From contig NZ_SAYU02000002.1 of the NCBI RefSeq assembly GCF_004025965.2, positions 1 through 64,000 on the forward strand: DNA of 64,000 nt, given 5' to 3'. This document shows, piece after piece, positions 45,220 through 55,458 of this stretch. The DNA is from Phycicoccus flavus. GTDB lineage: Bacteria; Actinomycetota; Actinomycetes; Actinomycetales; Dermatophilaceae. The notes beneath the pieces were generated by a model, which was given only the letters and a program-made list of their open reading frames with translations, was not told where the DNA came from and did no database searches. The position numbers and the translations under genes are program-made. Positions within the stretch are counted from its first letter, which is position 1; each line of letters begins with the position of its first letter.

Positions 45220-46377
<1,158 letters not shown>

Positions 46378-46418
46378 GCGGGTGAGTCTAGGGACGGCGC
46401 TCAGGCACAATGGGGGCC
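46378..46418. promoter_or_regulatory. Divergent leaderless promoters for galK and trpS
   Basis: Minus strand TAGACT (46390-46385), CACCCGC, ATG 46377. Plus strand CACAAT (46406-46411), GGGGGCC, ATG 46419. Both spacers are 7 bases. An upstream in-frame ATG at 46410 for trpS lies inside the -10 box and is rejected. Confidence 0.55.
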
Positions 46419-47447
46419 ATGCCCACCCCCACCCCCTCCGATGGCGCACGCCCCCGCATCCTCTCGGGGATGCAGCCGACGAGCGACTCGCTCCACCTCG
46501 GCAACTACCTCGGGGCGCTCGTCAACTGGGTGGGCCTGCAGGACGACTTCGACGCGTACTACTTCGTCGCCGACCTCCACGCGCTCACCGTCCCCACCGA
46601 CCCCGAGGTGCTGCGGCACCGCACCCGCGTCACCGCGGCGCAGTTCATCGCCGCCGGCGTCGACCCCACCCGCAGCGCCGTCTTCTGCCAGAGCCACGTC
46701 ACCGCCCACGCCGAGCTCGGGTGGCTGATGTCCTGCCTCACCTCCTTCGGCGAGGCCAGCCGGATGACGCAGTTCAAGGACAAGGTCGCCAAGGGCCAGA
46801 ACGCCAACGTCGGGCTGTTCACCTACCCGATGCTCATGGCCGCCGACATCCTCATGTACGACGCCGCGTACGTGCCGGTGGGCGAGGACCAGCGTCAGCA
46901 CCTGGAGATCACCCGCGACCTCGCCGAGCGGTTCAACGCCCGCTTCGGCGAGACCCTCACCGTGCCCGAGCCGTACATCCTCAAGGAGTCGGCGAAGATC
47001 ATGGAGCTCACCGACCCGACGGCGAAGATGTCGGGCACGAACTCCCCGGACAAGGGCCTGCTGCTGCTGAGCGACGAGCCGAACCGGCTGCGCAAGAAGA
47101 TCATGTCCGCCGTCACCGACACCGGCTCCGAGGTGCGCTTCGACCCGCAGGAGAAGGCCGGCGTCTCCAACCTCCTCGCCATCCACAGCGTGCTGTCCGG
47201 GACCGAGGTCGCCGACCTCGAGGCCGAGTTCGCGGGCCGCGGGTACGGCGACCTCAAGAAGGCCGTCGCCGAGGTCGTCCTCGCCGCCGTCGAGCCGTTC
47301 CGCTCCCGGATGGACGAGCTGCTCTCCGACCCCGCGGAGCTCGACCGGTACCTCGCGGACGGGGCCGAGCGGGCCGCCGTCGTCGCGGGGGCGACGATGA
47401 CGAGGGTGCGCGACGCCGTCGGCCTGCTGCCGGCGGCCGGGCGCTGA
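46419..47447 (+). CDS. trpS: Tryptophanyl-tRNA synthetase
   Basis: 342 residues, class I synthetase charging tRNA-Trp. [20 protein letters not shown] (HIGH-like HLGN near residue 27), [20 protein letters not shown], and the KMSKS-like TAKMSGTNS near residue 205. Normal length for bacterial TrpS. The start follows the leaderless layout; the ATG three codons earlier is less likely. A 2H phosphoesterase gene follows 13 bases downstream and is probably co-transcribed. Confidence 0.97.
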   Translation: MPTPTPSDGARPRILSGMQPTSDSLHLGNYLGALVNWVGLQDDFDAYYFVADLHALTVPTDPEVLRHRTRVTAAQFIAAGVDPTRSAVFCQSHVTAHAELGWLMSCLTSFGEASRMTQFKDKVAKGQNANVGLFTYPMLMAADILMYDAAYVPVGEDQRQHLEITRDLAERFNARFGETLTVPEPYILKESAKIMELTDPTAKMSGTNSPDKGLLLLSDEPNRLRKKIMSAVTDTGSEVRFDPQEKAGVSNLLAIHSVLSGTEVADLEAEFAGRGYGDLKKAVAEVVLAAVEPFRSRMDELLSDPAELDRYLADGAERAAVVAGATMTRVRDAVGLLPAAGR

Positions 47448-47460
47448 GGGACCGCCGCCC

Positions 47461-47985
47461 ATGCCGATCCACGGCGTCGCCGTCACCGTCCCCGAGCCCT
47501 GGGGCGCCGAGCTGCAGGCCGCCCGGGAGGAGTTCGGCGACCCGATGGCCGGCGCCATCCCGCCGCACGTCACGCTGCTGCCCCCCACCGCCGTCGAGCC
47601 GCACGAGATCGAGGCGTTCACCGAGCACCTGCGGGGCGTCTGCTCCGGCGTCGGGCCCTTCACGATGGTGCTCGGCGGCACCGGTACCTTCCGGCCCGTC
47701 TCGCCGGTCGTCTTCGTCCAGGTGAGCAGCGGCATCGCCGCGTGCGAGCTGCTCGAGTCGGCGGTGCGCTCCGGGCCGGTCCAGCGCACGCTGGACTTCC
47801 CGTACCACCCGCACGTCACGGTCGCCCACCACCTCGGCGACGACGAGCTGGACCGCGCCTTCGCCGACCTCGCGCAGTTCCGGTGCGAGTTCACCGTCGG
47901 GTCGGTCGAGCTCTACCACCACGACGCCGACGGCGTCTGGCGCGTCGTCGAGTCCTTCCCCCTCACCGGCGACGCCCGCGCCTGA
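47461..47985 (+). CDS. 2H phosphoesterase / 2'-5' RNA ligase-family protein
   Basis: 174 residues. The paired catalytic motifs are PPHVTLLPP (near residue 35) and HPHVTVAHH (near residue 117). It is a second member of the superfamily in this window but not a close copy of the first (4407-4982). Thirteen bases after trpS, it is plausibly linked to RNA or tRNA repair, though other 2H enzymes act on cyclic nucleotides. ATG 47461 with GAGGGA about 10 bases upstream. Confidence 0.82.
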   Translation: MPIHGVAVTVPEPWGAELQAAREEFGDPMAGAIPPHVTLLPPTAVEPHEIEAFTEHLRGVCSGVGPFTMVLGGTGTFRPVSPVVFVQVSSGIAACELLESAVRSGPVQRTLDFPYHPHVTVAHHLGDDELDRAFADLAQFRCEFTVGSVELYHHDADGVWRVVESFPLTGDARA

Positions 47986-48085
47986 CCGTCGACGACGACC
48001 CCGGTGGCGGAGGGCGTGGGCCCCGGGTTCGCCCGTCGCAGGGCGCGACACCCCGGTTCGTCCGCGCCGGCGGGCTTCGTAACCG

Positions 48086-48131
48086 GGGGCTGAGTGACAT
48101 TTCGGGGTGACCCCGAAATGTCACCAGCCCC
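48086..48131 (+). terminator. Very strong hairpin after the trpS operon
   Basis: GGGGCTG (48086-48092), one bulged A, GTGACATTTCGGGG, loop TGA, CCCCGAAATGTCAC, CAGCCCC: a 21-bp stem with a three-base loop. The 31-base core 48094-48124 is a near-perfect palindrome. No U-tract. It ends trpS transcripts and separates them from manC. Confidence 0.75.
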
Positions 48132-48162
48132 GGGGTGGGCGGTGGGGGGTCGGGTGACGGGC

Positions 48163-48168
48163 TACCCT
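48163..48168 (+). promoter_or_regulatory. -10 box of the mannose-1-phosphate guanylyltransferase gene
   Basis: TACCCT, then CGCCCCC and ATG 48176: leaderless layout, 30 bases after the hairpin. Confidence 0.5.
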
Positions 48169-48175
48169 CGCCCCC

Positions 48176-49255
48176 ATGCCTGACGTCGAGGGGTTCTGGG
48201 CCGTCGTGCCGGCCGGGGGTGCGGGGACGCGTCTGTGGCCGCTGAGCCGGGCCGGACGGCCGAAGTTCCTCCTCGACCTCACCGGCAGCGGGCGCACCCT
48301 GCTCCAGGCCACGGTCGACCGGCTCGAGCCGCTCACCGGCGGGCGGGTCGTCGTCGTCACCGGGGCCGCGCACGCCGCCGCCGTCCGCGAGCAGCTGCCC
48401 GGCCTCGACCCCGCCCGGGTGCTCGCCGAGCCGGCGCCGCGCGACTCGATGGCCGCCATCGGCCTGGCCGCGGCCGTCGTCGAGCGCGAGGACGCCGGCG
48501 CCGTCGTCGGCTCGTTCGCCGCCGACCACGTCATCCCCGACACCGGCGCCTTCCACACCGCGGTCCGCGAGGCGGTCGAGGTCGCGCGCGAGGGCCACCT
48601 CGTGACCCTCGGCGTCGAGCCGACCCATCCCGCCACCGGCTTCGGGTACATCCGCGCGGGGGATCCGCTCACCGGCGCCGCCACCGCGCGTCACGCGCTG
48701 GAGTTCGTCGAGAAGCCGGACGCCGCCCGGGCCGCCGCCTACCTCGAGGCCGGCGGCTACCGCTGGAACGCGGGGATGTTCGTCGTGCGGGCCACCGTGC
48801 TCCTGGACCTCCTGCACCGGTGGCACCCGGACCTCGCCGACGGCCTGCGCGCCATCGCCGCCGACCCCGCCCGGCTGGACGCGCTGTGGCCGGACCTGGA
48901 GAAGATCGCCATCGACCACGCCGTCGCCGAGCCCGCCGCGCAGGACGGGTGCGTCGTCGTCGTCCCGGCGCCCTTCGGCTGGGACGACGTCGGCGACTTC
49001 GCGAGCCTCGCCCCGCTGTTGCCGGACTCCGGCGGGCCGGTCACCGTCGTCGGCGACCCCGCGGACGTCACCGCGGTCGACGCCGGGGGGCTCGTCGTCG
49101 CGGCGGGCGGGCGGCGGGTGGCCGTCGTCGGGCTCGAGGACGTCGTCGTCGTCGACACCCCGGACGCCGTGCTCGTCACGACGCGGGCCCGGGCCCAGGA
49201 CGTCAAGCGGGTCGTCGACGAGCTCCGGGCCGGCGGGCGCACGGACCTGGTCTGA
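48176..49255 (+). CDS. manC: Mannose-1-phosphate guanylyltransferase
   Basis: 359 residues. Nucleotidyltransferase signature VPAGGAGTRLWPLSRAGRPK at residues 11-30, the metal/nucleotide region FAADHVI, the sugar region EFVEKPD, and RWNAGMFV. It makes GDP-mannose from mannose-1-phosphate and GTP for glycolipids, mannosylated proteins or EPS. No C-terminal isomerase domain is fused. GDP-mannose could feed the EPS locus 10 kb away, but essential mannolipid synthesis is as likely. Confidence 0.93.
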   Translation: MPDVEGFWAVVPAGGAGTRLWPLSRAGRPKFLLDLTGSGRTLLQATVDRLEPLTGGRVVVVTGAAHAAAVREQLPGLDPARVLAEPAPRDSMAAIGLAAAVVEREDAGAVVGSFAADHVIPDTGAFHTAVREAVEVAREGHLVTLGVEPTHPATGFGYIRAGDPLTGAATARHALEFVEKPDAARAAAYLEAGGYRWNAGMFVVRATVLLDLLHRWHPDLADGLRAIAADPARLDALWPDLEKIAIDHAVAEPAAQDGCVVVVPAPFGWDDVGDFASLAPLLPDSGGPVTVVGDPADVTAVDAGGLVVAAGGRRVAVVGLEDVVVVDTPDAVLVTTRARAQDVKRVVDELRAGGRTDLV

Positions 49256-49399
49256 GGCCCCGAACGGCCCGTCCTTGTCCGGTTCGCCCGCGCGCCGGAA
49301 CCGTCCGGGACTACCGTGCGTCCCGACAGCGCGGGCCGACGGCTCGCGAGCACCACGTCGCCGCGCCGTGCCGGCGCCCGTCCTCCCGGGGGAGTCCAC

Positions 49400-51097
49400 A
49401 TGTCCTCGATGCTGCCGCCGTCCGAGCCGCCACGCTGGCCCGGCGGTCCGGGACCCTGGTCCTCGTTCCCGCAGACGCCGGACGAGCCCGCCGCGGCCGC
49501 ACCGTCGGAGCCGGTCCCCGGCGCCCCCGGGACCGAGCCGACCGTCGTCGAGACCACCGGGGGCCAGGGCGGGCGCGGGCTCGTCTACGGCCTCGTCGGC
49601 GGTGGCGTGGCCGCCGCGCTGGCGCTGGGCGGCGCCGGCGTGTGGGCGTGGTCGGCGCTCGGCGGTGGCGGCGACCGCCCGGCCGTGGCCCTGCCCGCCT
49701 CGACGTTCTTCTACGCCGCCGTCGACCTCGACCCCGCGGCGGGGCAGAAGATCGAGGCGTTCCGGACCCTCAACAAGTTCCCCGCCTTCTCCGAGGCCGG
49801 CCTCGAGGACGACGGCGAGCTGTCCGGCGGGTTCTGGGACACCTTCTTCGACACCGAGGACTGCGCGAACTTCGACGCCGCGAAGGACGTCACGCCGTGG
49901 CTCGGGCAGCGGGCGGCGTTCGCGGGCGTCGCCCTCGACGACGACGTCGTGCCCGTCGGGGTCGTCCAGGTCACCGACCCCGCCGCCGCCCCGGCCGGCC
50001 TGCTCACGCTCAAGGCCTGCGACACCACCGGCGACGCGACGTCCGTCGACGGCGTGAAGCCGACCTGGGTCGTCCGCGACGGCTGGGCCTACGTCGGGAG
50101 GACCGAGAAGTCCGCGCGGGCGGTGGCGGACGCCGCGGCGTCCGGCACGACGCTGGCCGACTCCCCGGGCTTCACCTCGTGGATGGACAGCATCGGCGAC
50201 CAGGGCGTGCTCACGCTGTGGGCGGCGCCCAAGCCCGGACAGAAGGCGACCGCGCTCCTGCGCAAGATCGGCTCCGACCCGCAGGTGGCCCGGCTGGGCG
50301 CCGCCGGCGAGCAGTTCGACACCTTTCAGGGCGGGGCGGCCACGCTGCGGTTCGCGGACGGCGGCCTGGAGATGTCCATCGCCACCGGGATGGAGCCCGG
50401 CGCCGGCGCGGTCGTGGGCACGGGGCTCGGCGACGCGATGTCCGACCTCCCCGACGACACCCTGGCCGCGGTGGGCCTGAGCACGGGCGAGGGCTGGTCG
50501 GCCGAGCTGGCCGACTCCATCGCCCAGCAGAGCGGCGGCGAGATCGACGCCCAGGCGTTCTACGACGCCCTCGGCGAGCAGACCGGCCTGTCGCTGCCGG
50601 GCGACCTCGACGCACTGCTCGGGAAGGGCGTCGTCGTCTCCCTCGGCGGCGACGTCGACCCGAGGCTGTTCTCCGGCCGGGGCGACCCGATGAAGGTCCC
50701 GGCCGCCGCGACGTTCACCGGCGAGCCGGCCGAGATCGAGCGGGTCCTCGGGAAGCTGGCCTCCCTCGACCCCTCCGCCGAGAAGGTCCTCGCGACCACC
50801 CGGGCCGGCGAGGACCGCGTCGTCGTGGGCCCGAACGGGGCGTACCGCAAGGCGGTCGCGGCCGGTGGCGGGCTCGGCGACGAGGACCGGTTCACCAAGG
50901 TCGTCCCGCACGCCGACGAGGCCGTCTTCGTCTTCTACCTCGACCTCGACGGCGCGGACAACTGGCTCGTCAACCTCGCGGCGGAGGACGACGAGGAGGC
51001 CGCGAAGAACCTCGAGCCGCTGTCGGCGGTCGGGATCTCCTCGTGGGTCGAGGACGACGACGTGCTGCGCACGACGGTCCGGGCCATGACCGACTGA
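49400..51097 (+). CDS. DUF3352-domain membrane-anchored protein
   Basis: 565 residues. A Pro-rich cytoplasmic N-terminus (1-58), one membrane helix (about 60-85, YGLVGGGVAAALALGGAGVW), then a large extracytoplasmic domain opening with LPASTFFYAAVDLDPAAGQK, the DUF3352 signature. Function unknown; such proteins are widespread in Actinobacteria and often neighbour cell-envelope genes. ATG 49400 has GGGGGAG 6 bases upstream, and a promoter-like TACCGT lies at 49312-49317, giving a leader of about 75 bases. The 144-base gap before it holds nothing else. Confidence 0.88.
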   Translation: MSSMLPPSEPPRWPGGPGPWSSFPQTPDEPAAAAPSEPVPGAPGTEPTVVETTGGQGGRGLVYGLVGGGVAAALALGGAGVWAWSALGGGGDRPAVALPASTFFYAAVDLDPAAGQKIEAFRTLNKFPAFSEAGLEDDGELSGGFWDTFFDTEDCANFDAAKDVTPWLGQRAAFAGVALDDDVVPVGVVQVTDPAAAPAGLLTLKACDTTGDATSVDGVKPTWVVRDGWAYVGRTEKSARAVADAAASGTTLADSPGFTSWMDSIGDQGVLTLWAAPKPGQKATALLRKIGSDPQVARLGAAGEQFDTFQGGAATLRFADGGLEMSIATGMEPGAGAVVGTGLGDAMSDLPDDTLAAVGLSTGEGWSAELADSIAQQSGGEIDAQAFYDALGEQTGLSLPGDLDALLGKGVVVSLGGDVDPRLFSGRGDPMKVPAAATFTGEPAEIERVLGKLASLDPSAEKVLATTRAGEDRVVVGPNGAYRKAVAAGGGLGDEDRFTKVVPHADEAVFVFYLDLDGADNWLVNLAAEDDEEAAKNLEPLSAVGISSWVEDDDVLRTTVRAMTD

Positions 51098-51110
51098 GCC
51101 GGCGAGCGGG

Positions 51111-52727
51111 TCAGGCCACGTCCCGGCGCCGGTAGGCCACGGCGCCGGCACCGACGAGCGCCGCCGCCAGCGCGACGAGGACGGCGGCCTCCAGCGCGGC
51201 GAAGGTGCCCCCCGGCAGCTGGGACAGGTGCGCGAACGGCGAGGCGTCGACGAGCCCGGACGGCAGGCCCATCGTCGGCCCGAGCTCGCCGACGACGAAC
51301 GCGACGAGCGCCACCCCCCACGTCGCCGGCGCGAGCCGGGCCGACGACCCGGCGAGGACGGCTCCGACGGCGACGAGCACCCAGACCGCCGGGAGGACGG
51401 CCAGGGCGGCACCGAGGGTGGGCCCGAACCCCGGCGCGGCGTCGCTGGAGCGCGGCCCGACGACGCCGACGACGGAGCCGAGCACGGCCATGAGCAGCGC
51501 GGGCAGGACGACCCCCGCGGCCACGTGTGCGCCGTACCAGCGGCCGCGGGCGGTCGGCGTGGCGAGGACCGCCTCCGCGAGCCCCGAGCGCTCGGCCGCC
51601 GCGAGCCGCAGGACCAGCCCGATGCCGGCCACGGCGGCCGCGAACCCCGCGAACTTCGTCTCGGTCGCGAGGTAGATGTCCTCGACCCCGCCCGCGCTGC
51701 CGCCCAGCTGCTCGAGCACCCGCTGGACCTCGCGGTTCTCGGTGAGGTCCCCGACGCTGCCGAGGAGGGAGCCGACGACCGCGCCGGCCACGAGCAGGCC
51801 GAGCACCCAGCCGGTGACGGTGCCCGTCGCGAGGCGCACGACGAGCCCGAGGGGACCGGAGAGCAGCGCGCCCGCCCGGCGGGGACCGCGGCGTGCCGGC
51901 AGCAGTCCGCCGCCCAGGTCGCGCCGGGCCAGGACGGCCACCGCCGCGACGGCACCGGCGACGAGGACGGCCACCCCGGGCAGCAGCAGCGCGACGCGGT
52001 CGGCGCCGTAGGGCTCGACCCGGCCCGCCCAGCCGAGCGGCGACAGCCACCCGAGGGCGTGCGCGGCCGAGGTGACCGGCACCGCGTCGCCGGCCGCCCG
52101 CAGCAGGTACCCCGCGCCGAGCGCCCCGAAGGCGAGGCCACCGGCGCCGCGGGTGGTCGAGGCGACCTGCACGGCGAGGGCCGCGACCCCCGTGCCGGCC
52201 AGGCCCGCGGTGGCCCAGGAGACGCCGAACGCCAGCGAGCCGCGGGGGTCCAGGCCCACGGCCGCCAGCCCGGCGCCCGCCAGCGCGCTCGCGGCGAGGA
52301 CGGCGCCGACCGCGAGGACCAGCGCGGCCGCCAGGGGGGCCTGACGGCCGACGACCCCGGCCCCGAGCAGCTCGAGACGGCCCTCGTCCTCCTCGCTGCG
52401 GGTGTGCCGGCGGACGACGACGACCGCGAGCACCGAGGTGAGCAGCGCGCCCATGAGCACGGTCTTGAAGACGGCGAGGGCGTCGGCGGTCTGCGAGCCC
52501 AGCGGGCCGTAGAGGGCGACGACGGCCGGGTTGGCGACGAGGTCGGCCAGGGCGCCGGCGGCCGCGGCGTCGTCGGGGTAGACGGCCAGGGTGGCCCGGG
52601 CCGAGCCGACCGCCAGCACGACGAGCCCGGCCACGCTCACCGGCACGAGCACCCGGTCGCGGCGCCAGGCCAGCCGCAGCAGCTCGCCGGTGCCGGTGAG
52701 CCCCCGCAGGCGCGCGACCTCGCTCAC
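51111..52727 (-). CDS. ABC-2 type exporter permease (two-half, polyketide/antibiotic transporter type)
   Basis: 538 residues with about twelve membrane helices in two related halves of six, each opened by a long extracytoplasmic loop. VVVRRHTRSEEDEGRLELLG and AAAERSGLAEAVLATPTAR are the cytoplasmic coupling segments of each half. This matches the polyketide antibiotic transporter (TipAS/YhgE-like) class that pairs with one ATPase gene. The substrate is unknown; drug or lipid export is likely. GTG start overlapping the ATPase stop (GTGA). Confidence 0.88.
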   Translation of the reverse strand: MSEVARLRGLTGTGELLRLAWRRDRVLVPVSVAGLVVLAVGSARATLAVYPDDAAAAGALADLVANPAVVALYGPLGSQTADALAVFKTVLMGALLTSVLAVVVVRRHTRSEEDEGRLELLGAGVVGRQAPLAAALVLAVGAVLAASALAGAGLAAVGLDPRGSLAFGVSWATAGLAGTGVAALAVQVASTTRGAGGLAFGALGAGYLLRAAGDAVPVTSAAHALGWLSPLGWAGRVEPYGADRVALLLPGVAVLVAGAVAAVAVLARRDLGGGLLPARRGPRRAGALLSGPLGLVVRLATGTVTGWVLGLLVAGAVVGSLLGSVGDLTENREVQRVLEQLGGSAGGVEDIYLATETKFAGFAAAVAGIGLVLRLAAAERSGLAEAVLATPTARGRWYGAHVAAGVVLPALLMAVLGSVVGVVGPRSSDAAPGFGPTLGAALAVLPAVWVLVAVGAVLAGSSARLAPATWGVALVAFVVGELGPTMGLPSGLVDASPFAHLSQLPGGTFAALEAAVLVALAAALVGAGAVAYRRRDVA

Positions 52728-53632
52728 CGGACGGCCCCGGCTCCGTCGGGCTCGTACCGGGCGAGGAAGAGCTCCTCGAGGGTCGGCGGCTGGACGGTGA
52801 GCCCGCCGACGCCGCGCCGCGACAGCTCGCCGACGAGGTCGCCGAGGTGCGCGGCGTCGACGGCGCAGGAGAGGTGGTCGCCCTCGAGGACGACGTCGGC
52901 GACACCGGGCCAGCCGGTGACCTCCGCGGCCGACGGCGCCCGCTCGAGCGTGGCGCGCACGCGGGTGCGGGTCAGCCGGCGCAGGTCCTCGAGGCTGCCG
53001 GAGTCGACGACCCGGCCGGAGCGCACGATGCTCACCCGGTCGCAGGCCCGCTCGACCTCGCTGAGGATGTGGCTGGAGAGCAGGACGGTGCGGCCGGCGG
53101 CCCGGGCGGCGTCCAGCTCCTCCTGGAACACCTGCTCCATGAGGGGGTCCAGGCCCGCGGTCGGCTCGTCGAGGACGAGCAGCGGGACGTCCGCGGCGAG
53201 AGCGGCCACGAGCGCGACCTTCTGCCGGTTGCCCTTGCTGTACGCCTTGCCCTTCTTCCGCTCGTCGAGGTCGAAGCGCTCGACGAGCCGGCGCCGCCGG
53301 TCCTCGTCCATCCCGCCGCGGAGCCGGCCCAGCAGGTCGATGGTCTCGCCGCCGGACAGCGTCGGCCACAGCACGACGTCGCCGGGGACGTAGGCGAGGA
53401 GGCGGTGCAGCGCGGTGGCGTCGCCCCACGGGTCGTGGCCGAGGACCGTCGTCGTGCCCGCGTCGGGGCGCAGCAGCCCGAGCAGGGCGCGCAGCGTCGT
53501 CGACTTGCCGGCGCCGTTCGGGCCGAGGAAGCCGTGCACCTCGCCCTCGGCCACGGTGAGGTCGAGGCCGTCGAGCGCGACGGTGGCGCCGAAGGTCTTG
53601 CGCAGGTCGCGGACGGTGATCGCGTCGCTCAC
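52724..53632 (-). CDS. ABC transporter ATP-binding protein
   Basis: 302 residues. Walker A GPNGAGKST, Q-loop AYVPGDVVLWPTLSGGETID, signature region SKGNRQKVALVAALA (a degenerate LSGGQ), Walker B LLVLDEPTAGLDP, H-loop LLSSHILSEVERACD, plus a C-terminal regulatory domain of about 90 residues. It powers the adjacent permease. The start is GTG 53632, 7 bases after TAGCCT, so the transcript is probably leaderless; TTCACA 17 bases further up is a fair -35 and is half of the operator. Confidence 0.93.
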   Translation of the reverse strand: MSDAITVRDLRKTFGATVALDGLDLTVAEGEVHGFLGPNGAGKSTTLRALLGLLRPDAGTTTVLGHDPWGDATALHRLLAYVPGDVVLWPTLSGGETIDLLGRLRGGMDEDRRRRLVERFDLDERKKGKAYSKGNRQKVALVAALAADVPLLVLDEPTAGLDPLMEQVFQEELDAARAAGRTVLLSSHILSEVERACDRVSIVRSGRVVDSGSLEDLRRLTRTRVRATLERAPSAAEVTGWPGVADVVLEGDHLSCAVDAAHLGDLVGELSRRGVGGLTVQPPTLEELFLARYEPDGAGAVR

Positions 53633-53686
53633 GGCGAGGAGGCTACTCCGGCTTCACAGATTTGTGAATGTTGTAATGTCACGCGC
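53633..53686. promoter_or_regulatory. Operator and divergent leaderless promoters between ABC exporter and regulator
   Basis: Inverted repeat TTCACA-GATT-TGTGAA at 53653-53668. Leftward: TTCACA (53668-53663), 17-base spacer, TAGCCT (53645-53640), 7 bases, GTG 53632. Rightward: TAATGT (53674-53679), 7 bases, ATG 53687. The operator covers the -35 of the exporter promoter and sits just before the regulator's -10, so the regulator would repress both. Confidence 0.75.
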
Positions 53687-54166
53687 ATGACCCGCCCGGA
53701 CGCCGACGACGTGCGCCCGCCCGCCGACGCCGTCGACCGGCTGGGTGCGGGGCTCGCGGCGGCCGGGCTGCCGCTCCAGCCCTCGCGGGTGTTCGCCGCG
53801 CTGCTGGCCACCGAGGACGGCCGCCTCACCTCCGCCGACCTCGTCACCCTGCTCGACGTCAGCCCGGCGGCGGTGTCCGGGGCGGTGCGCTACCTGGCCC
53901 AGGTGCGGATGATCCGCCGCGAGCGCGCCCGCGGGACCCGGCGCGACGTCTACGTCGTCCAGGACGACGCCTGGCACGACGTGCTCATGCAGAAGGACCA
54001 GATCTACGCACCGATCCTCGCCGCCCTCCTCGCCGCGCGGGACCGGGTGGGGGCCGGTACCCGGGCCGGGGAGCGGATGCAGCTGTCGGTGGAGTTCCTG
54101 GAGTTCATCAGCGCCGAGATGGACGGCATCGCGGCCCGCTGGGAGGAGCACAAGGCGCGGCGCTGA
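53687..54166 (+). CDS. GbsR/MarR-like transcriptional regulator
   Basis: 159 residues. Winged helix at about residues 25-95: LQPSRVFAALLATEDGRLTS, LVTLLDVSPAAVSGAVRYLA (recognition region) and RRERARGTRRDVYVVQDD (wing). The C-terminal helices support dimerisation. It resembles the MarR/GbsR-type regulators that sit divergent from ABC drug exporters. ATG 53687 lies 7 bases after TAATGT. It likely represses itself and the exporter through the inverted repeat at 53653-53668. Confidence 0.88.
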   Translation: MTRPDADDVRPPADAVDRLGAGLAAAGLPLQPSRVFAALLATEDGRLTSADLVTLLDVSPAAVSGAVRYLAQVRMIRRERARGTRRDVYVVQDDAWHDVLMQKDQIYAPILAALLAARDRVGAGTRAGERMQLSVEFLEFISAEMDGIAARWEEHKARR

Positions 54167-54237
54167 CCCCGCGGCGGCCGGGCGTCCCCGCGTCCCGGTC
54201 CGGGCCGTGGTCGCCCGGCGGTAGACTCGTGCCTCTG

Positions 54238-55458
54238 ATGAACGACGATGCCCTCCTCGCCGCGCTCGGCGAGCGCATCACCTCGCTGTCACCAGGACTC
54301 ATCGACCTTCGACGGGACCTGCACGCCCACCCCGAGCTGTCCCGCGAGGAGACGCGCACGACCGAGAGCGTCGCCCGACGCCTCGACGCCGCCGGCGTCG
54401 CGGTCCGGATGCTGCCCGGGACCGGCGTCGTCGCCGACCTCGGGGCGCCCGAGCCCGCCTACCGCGTGGCCCTGCGCGCCGACATGGACGCCCTCCCCGT
54501 CCGGGAGCGCTCGGGCCTGGAGTACACCTCCACCGTCACCGGCGTCTGCCACGCCTGCGGCCACGACGTGCACACGACGGCGCTCGTCGGCGCCGTCCTC
54601 GCGCTCCAGACGGTCGACGCCGCGCTCGCCGAGCGGGGCATCGCGGTCCGGGCGGTCTTCCAGGCCGCCGAGGAGGTCATGCCCGGCGGCGCGCTCGACG
54701 CCATCACCGCCGGCGTCCTCGACGGGGTCGACTGCATCTTCGCCGTCCACTGCGACCCGAGCATCGACGTCGGCCAGGTCGGTCTGCGCGAGGGCGCGCT
54801 CACCGCGGCCGCCGACCAGATCCATGTCTCGCTGCACGGCCGCGGCGGCCACACCTCACGACCCCAGCTCACCGAGGACCTCGTCTTCGCCCTGGCCAAG
54901 GTCGTCACCGACGTCCCCGCCGCGCTCGGCCGCCGGCTCGACCCGCGCACCGGGGCCGCGCTCGTCTGGGGCACGGTGCAGGCGGGCCGCGTCGCCAACG
55001 TCATCCCGTCCACCGGCGACTGCCGCGGCACGCTGCGGATGCTCGACGCCGAGTCCTGGCTCACCGTCGGACCCCTGCTCGAGGAGATCGTCATGGGCGT
55101 CGTCCAGCCCTACGGCGTGCAGGCCAAGGTCGAGCGGCTCAAGGGCGTCCCCCCGGTCGTCAACACCGCCGACGGCATCTCCGCCCTGCGCCGCGCGGCG
55201 CTGGCCGGGCGGGTGACCCCCGTCCCGACCTCGCAGTCCCTCGGGGGCGAGGACTTCGCCTGGTACCTCGCGCACTGCACCGGGGCGATGGCCCGGCTCG
55301 GGACGCGCACCCCGGGCGGCCCGACCTACGACCTGCACCAGGGCGACCTCGTCGTCGACGAGCGGGCCGTCCCGCTCGGCGCCAGGCTGCTCGCCACCGC
55401 CGCCGTCGTCCGCGGCCTCGACGCCCTCCGCGTGGCCACCGAGGGGAGCCGGTCGTGA
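54238..55458 (+). CDS. M20-family amidohydrolase (IAA-amino acid hydrolase-like)
   Basis: 406 residues. Metal-site motifs of the M20D group: LRRDLHAHPELSREET, LRADMDALPV, CHACGHDVHTT (Cys-His pair), AAEEVMPGG, and the dimerisation domain GRGGHTSRPQ. It hydrolyses an N-acyl amino acid or similar amide. ATG 54238 is preferred; TAGACT lies 10 bases upstream, giving a leader of at most a few bases, and an in-frame GTG at 54229 is too near the box. It overlaps the cytidine deaminase start (GTGA), so it is part of the nucleoside salvage unit. Confidence 0.92.
   Translation: MNDDALLAALGERITSLSPGLIDLRRDLHAHPELSREETRTTESVARRLDAAGVAVRMLPGTGVVADLGAPEPAYRVALRADMDALPVRERSGLEYTSTVTGVCHACGHDVHTTALVGAVLALQTVDAALAERGIAVRAVFQAAEEVMPGGALDAITAGVLDGVDCIFAVHCDPSIDVGQVGLREGALTAAADQIHVSLHGRGGHTSRPQLTEDLVFALAKVVTDVPAALGRRLDPRTGAALVWGTVQAGRVANVIPSTGDCRGTLRMLDAESWLTVGPLLEEIVMGVVQPYGVQAKVERLKGVPPVVNTADGISALRRAALAGRVTPVPTSQSLGGEDFAWYLAHCTGAMARLGTRTPGGPTYDLHQGDLVVDERAVPLGARLLATAAVVRGLDALRVATEGSRS

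Noticed and set aside
46410-46421. trpS start at ATG 46410
   Set aside because: It lies within the CACAAT -10 box; ATG 46419 gives the consistent leaderless spacing, and the extra three residues are not informative.
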